From: Verrucomicrobiota bacterium
GTDB lineage: Bacteria > Verrucomicrobiota > Verrucomicrobiia > Chthoniobacterales > JAFAMB01
Length of the DNA stretch: 9,248 nt
NCBI GenBank assembly: GCA_019242435.1
Contig: JAFAVN010000233.1
Coordinates: forward strand, 1-9,248
Direction: 5' to 3'
The position numbers and the translations under genes are program-made. The notes beneath the pieces were generated by a model that was given only the letters and a program-made list of their open reading frames with translations, was not told the DNA's origin and ran no database searches. Each line of letters opens with the position of its first letter. Position 1 is the stretch's first letter. This document shows, piece by piece, positions 6,668-9,248 of this stretch.

Positions 6668-6673
6668 TATACT
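6668..6673 (+). promoter_or_regulatory. -10-like element in an AT-rich patch, possible topB promoter
   Basis: TATACT matches five of six bases of the sigma-70 -10 consensus and sits in the only clearly AT-rich patch of the gap (about 6648-6680). No good TTGACA is found 16-18 bp upstream (the bases there are tgtttc), so support is partial. A start near 6680 would give topB a leader of about 175 bases. Confidence 0.3.
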
Positions 6674-6740
6674 TTTCAGCAAAACCGTGACATTGCTCCA
6701 GCGAAACCTCGAACGTTCGGCCAGGCCATGCGTACTAGTG

Positions 6741-6789
6741 GAATCCAAAGCTTTTGTCGGAAATCCAGGCTAAAGATTTGCTTGGATTT
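6741..6789 (+). promoter_or_regulatory. Two competing hairpins in the topB leader
   Basis: AAATCCAGGC (6761-6770) and GCTTGGATTT (6780-6789) form a 10-bp RNA stem with one G-U pair and a 9-base loop. The upstream copy GAATCCAAAGC (6741-6751) can pair with the same 3' arm, with one bulged A, so only one structure can form at a time. The T-run (6787-6790) is mostly inside the stem, so this is not a standard terminator. A role in attenuation or RNA stability is only a possibility. Confidence 0.35.
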
Positions 6790-6855
6790 TAGATGACCGT
6801 TACTGTCGCGGTCCGGACACGGCAAAGGGTGTTCCAAATTATCCTTAGCGCAACC

Positions 6856-9248
6856 ATGGGCAAAACTCTCGTTATCGCAGAAAAGCCAAGCGTCGCTTCC
6901 GATCTATCGAAGGCTCTCGGCCGATTTGAGAAGAAGGCGGAGTATTTCGAGAACGAGCAATTCGTAATCTCTTCCGCGATCGGTCATCTGGTCGAGCTCT
7001 GTCTTCCGGCAGAGATCGATAAGCGGAAAGGCAAATGGAGTTTTCAAAACCTGCCGATTATTCCGGCCGACTTCCAGCTCAAGCCGATACCCAAGACGGA
7101 ATCCCGATTCAAGCTACTCCGGCGGTTGATGGAACGGAAAGATGTCGATGAGATCGTCAATGCATGCGATGCCGGGAGAGAAGGCGAGCTTATTTTTCGT
7201 TACCTGCTCAAGTTGGCGGGCGTAAAAAAACCGTTGCGCCGCCTGTGGCTCCAATCAATGACCGCCGATGCGATTCGGTCAGCATTTGCTCATCTCCGGA
7301 GTGACCGGGAGATGATCCCTCTCGCCGAGGCGGCAGTCTGTCGGTCGGAAAGTGACTGGCTGGTCGGGATCAATGCCACCCGCGCAATGACGGCCTTCAA
7401 TTCGAAAGTTGGGGGATTTCAACTCACTCCGGTCGGTCGGGTACAAACGCCGACACTGGCGATCCTGGTCGAGCGCGAAGAACGTATACGAGCGTTCGAG
7501 CCGAAGAATTACTGGGAAGTTCTAGCAGACTTCGACGTGTCCGCCGGCCGATACCGAGGCCGCTGGTTGGATGAGAGTTTTGAGAAGAACAGCGACGAAA
7601 CACGTCGGCCTGAACGGATTTGGACCGTAGAACGTGCTAACGAGATTCGGGACAAGGTGTTCGGTAAACCCGGATCGATCAGCGAGGAGAAAAAAGCGAC
7701 AAGCCAAGCGCCTCCGTTGCTCTACGACCTTACCTCGCTCCAGCGGGAGGCTAACGCCCGATTCGGTTTTTCAGCAGGGCGGACCCTACAGATTGCCCAG
7801 CAACTGTACGAGCGGTACAAGGTGATTACTTATCCGCGAACTGATTCCAGGTATCTTCCGGAAGACTACCTCTTAACTGCCAGTAGTACTCTCGGCAAAT
7901 TGACCGATGCGGCGTTTGCTCCGGCAGCGCAGAAGGTCTTGCAAAATGGCTGGGTCCGCCCCAGCAAACGGATTTTCAATAACGCCAAGATTACAGATCA
8001 CAATGCCATCATTCCAACCGGCCAACAGGCAAAGAACCTGGACGAAGCGCAACAGAAGCTGTTCGACATGCTAGCACGGCGGTTTATTGCGGTGTTCTAT
8101 CCGTCAGCTGAGTTCGAGGTGACCACCAGAATCACCCGGGTGGAGGGGGAGGCATTCAAGACAGAAGGGAAAGTAATCAAGGAATCGGGCTGGCTGGAGG
8201 TCTATGGTCGCCATGCGCCGGCAGGTGAGCAAAGCGACTCACTGGTAGCGATCCGAGATGGGGAAGAAGCTTCGACGGCAGAGGCCGAGGTTAAAGAGAA
8301 CCAGACGAAGCCGCCTGCCCGGTACACGGAGGCGACGTTGCTGTCCGCCATGGAAAGCGCCGGTAAACTGGTCGACGACGAAGATTTGCGCGAGGCGATG
8401 TCCGCTAAGGGACTCGGTACACCGGCGACCAGGGCGGCAATCATCGAAGGCTTAATCCACGACGGCTATATCAATCGAGAGAACCGAGAGCTGATTGCTA
8501 CCGCCAAAGGTATCTCCTTAATCACCCTGCTGCGCGGAATCGGGATCGAGCTGTTATCCTCGCCGGAGCTCACAGGCGAATGGGAATATAAACTGAAGCA
8601 GATGGAACATGGCGAACTCGATCGCCCCGCGTTCATGACTCAAATCAAGCAGTTGACGCGCGAAATCGTTGATAAAGCGAAGGATTTCGAGAGCGACGTC
8701 GTGGAAGGCAACTACGCTACTTTGAATGTCCGCTGCCCCAACTGCGGATCCGCCACGTTGAAAGAAGATTATCGCACTTATCAGTGCGAAAATTGCGGAT
8801 ACCGGTTGTTTAAAAATCTGGCCAGCCGCGGACTCAGCGCCCAAGAGGTAACCACTCTGATCAAAGAGCGGAAGGTGGGACCCCTGGAAGGTTTCCGCAG
8901 CAAGACCGGGCGGCCATTTTCTGCTCTCGTGGTCTTAAACGAAGAGAATAAGCCGCAGTTCGCTTTTGAGAATAACACCTCTCCGACCAATGTGCAGGTA
9001 GACGAGAAAACACACGTGGCCATGGGGCCATGCCAGGTGTGTCATGCCGGCCAGGTGTTCGATGTGGGTTCGGCCTATGTGTGCGAAAACGTGTCTAAGG
9101 GATCTTGCAAGTTCAAAATGAGCAAGACGATTCTCCAGCGAGAGATCCCTCCGGAGCAAATGCAAAAGCTGCTCAGGCAAGGGAGAAGCGACCTTCTGCG
9201 CCGGTTTATTTCGAAGAAAGGCAGACCGTTTGATGCGGTGCTTACATT
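6856..9248 (+). CDS. topB: DNA topoisomerase III (type IA), 3' end beyond the window
   Basis: Type IA topoisomerases cut one DNA strand through a tyrosine and pass another through, relaxing negative supercoils and resolving linked intermediates. The frame is open for 797 codons with no stop before the window end. The Toprim domain has the start LVIAEKPSVA (E9) and DAGREGE (105-111). The central domains show VGRVQTPTLAIL, and the active-site tyrosine is Y326 in TYPRTDS. The conserved region KGLGTPATRAAIIEGL lies at about 517-532. After the core come a zinc finger (CxxC at 627/630 and 644/647), a C-terminal repeat (about 661-705, with GFRSKTGRPFSALV), a second cysteine cluster (C726, C729, C743, C751) and a second repeat (KKGRPFDAVL). 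It is longer than E. coli TopB and more like the long topoisomerase III forms. ATG 6856 gives the canonical N-terminus; GTG 6829 is a less likely alternative. Confidence 0.95.
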   Translation, partial: MGKTLVIAEKPSVASDLSKALGRFEKKAEYFENEQFVISSAIGHLVELCLPAEIDKRKGKWSFQNLPIIPADFQLKPIPKTESRFKLLRRLMERKDVDEIVNACDAGREGELIFRYLLKLAGVKKPLRRLWLQSMTADAIRSAFAHLRSDREMIPLAEAAVCRSESDWLVGINATRAMTAFNSKVGGFQLTPVGRVQTPTLAILVEREERIRAFEPKNYWEVLADFDVSAGRYRGRWLDESFEKNSDETRRPERIWTVERANEIRDKVFGKPGSISEEKKATSQAPPLLYDLTSLQREANARFGFSAGRTLQIAQQLYERYKVITYPRTDSRYLPEDYLLTASSTLGKLTDAAFAPAAQKVLQNGWVRPSKRIFNNAKITDHNAIIPTGQQAKNLDEAQQKLFDMLARRFIAVFYPSAEFEVTTRITRVEGEAFKTEGKVIKESGWLEVYGRHAPAGEQSDSLVAIRDGEEASTAEAEVKENQTKPPARYTEATLLSAMESAGKLVDDEDLREAMSAKGLGTPATRAAIIEGLIHDGYINRENRELIATAKGISLITLLRGIGIELLSSPELTGEWEYKLKQMEHGELDRPAFMTQIKQLTREIVDKAKDFESDVVEGNYATLNVRCPNCGSATLKEDYRTYQCENCGYRLFKNLASRGLSAQEVTTLIKERKVGPLEGFRSKTGRPFSALVVLNEENKPQFAFENNTSPTNVQVDEKTHVAMGPCQVCHAGQVFDVGSAYVCENVSKGSCKFKMSKTILQREIPPEQMQKLLRQGRSDLLRRFISKKGRPFDAVLT

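Larger units (their letters stand above)
6521..6855 (+). other. Non-coding gap between dprA and topB
   Basis: These 335 bases contain no open frame with recognisable protein content. The left part (6530-6645) has a near-repeat, cgacctgg, at about 6544 and 6590. An AT-rich stretch runs from about 6648 to 6680, and the part from 6740 to 6818 is rich in inverted repeats. The gap therefore probably holds the dprA 3' end, a promoter and the leader of topB. There is no strong intrinsic terminator directly after the dprA stop, so some read-through into topB is possible. Confidence 0.5.

Overview
The window reads as a bacterial chromosome segment of moderately high GC, with genes packed on both strands. 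The housekeeping half (aroB, dprA, topB) and the near absence of Shine-Dalgarno sequences fit Verrucomicrobiota or a similar soil lineage. That assignment is an inference from the style of DprA and of the long zinc-finger topoisomerase; no marker gene settles it.

Left part (1-2851), an accessory region. A short plus-strand reading frame ending at 121 looks like the tail of a phytanoyl-CoA-dioxygenase-like protein. Positions 122-506 hold no gene I can name, only shifted coding-like frames that may be a decayed gene. A minus-strand operon follows: a short-chain dehydrogenase (2117 to 1238), whose frame is broken once near 1615, and a VC0807-type membrane protein (1228 or 1219 to 527). A TetR-family regulator is transcribed divergently (2171-2851). 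The 53-bp gap holds a near-consensus promoter (TTGACA, 17 bp, TATAAG) for the dehydrogenase. Its spacer is filled by an 18-bp perfect palindrome, and a second imperfect copy lies 33 bp away inside the start of the dehydrogenase gene. This is a readable repressor-operator circuit: TetR very probably represses the dehydrogenase operon and itself, with release by an unknown ligand, perhaps a lipid or steroid.

Middle part (2928-4222). An ECF-type sigma factor and its RskA-like membrane anti-sigma factor overlap by 4 bp (ATGA) and are translationally coupled. They form an envelope or stress signalling pair of unknown stimulus.

Right part (4344-9248). aroB (3-dehydroquinate synthase, shikimate pathway) and dprA (RecA loader for incoming single-stranded DNA) overlap by GTGA. 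After 335 bp of non-coding DNA containing a -10-like element and competing hairpins comes topB, a long type IA topoisomerase III with C-terminal zinc fingers, cut by the window end. dprA followed by a type IA topoisomerase is a familiar bacterial gene order, but the usual partner is topA.

No CRISPR array, insertion sequence, phage gene, tRNA or rRNA was found. The most notable signals are the operator and promoter geometry at 2089-2162, the implied leaderless transcripts there, the dehydrogenase frameshift, and the structured leader before topB.
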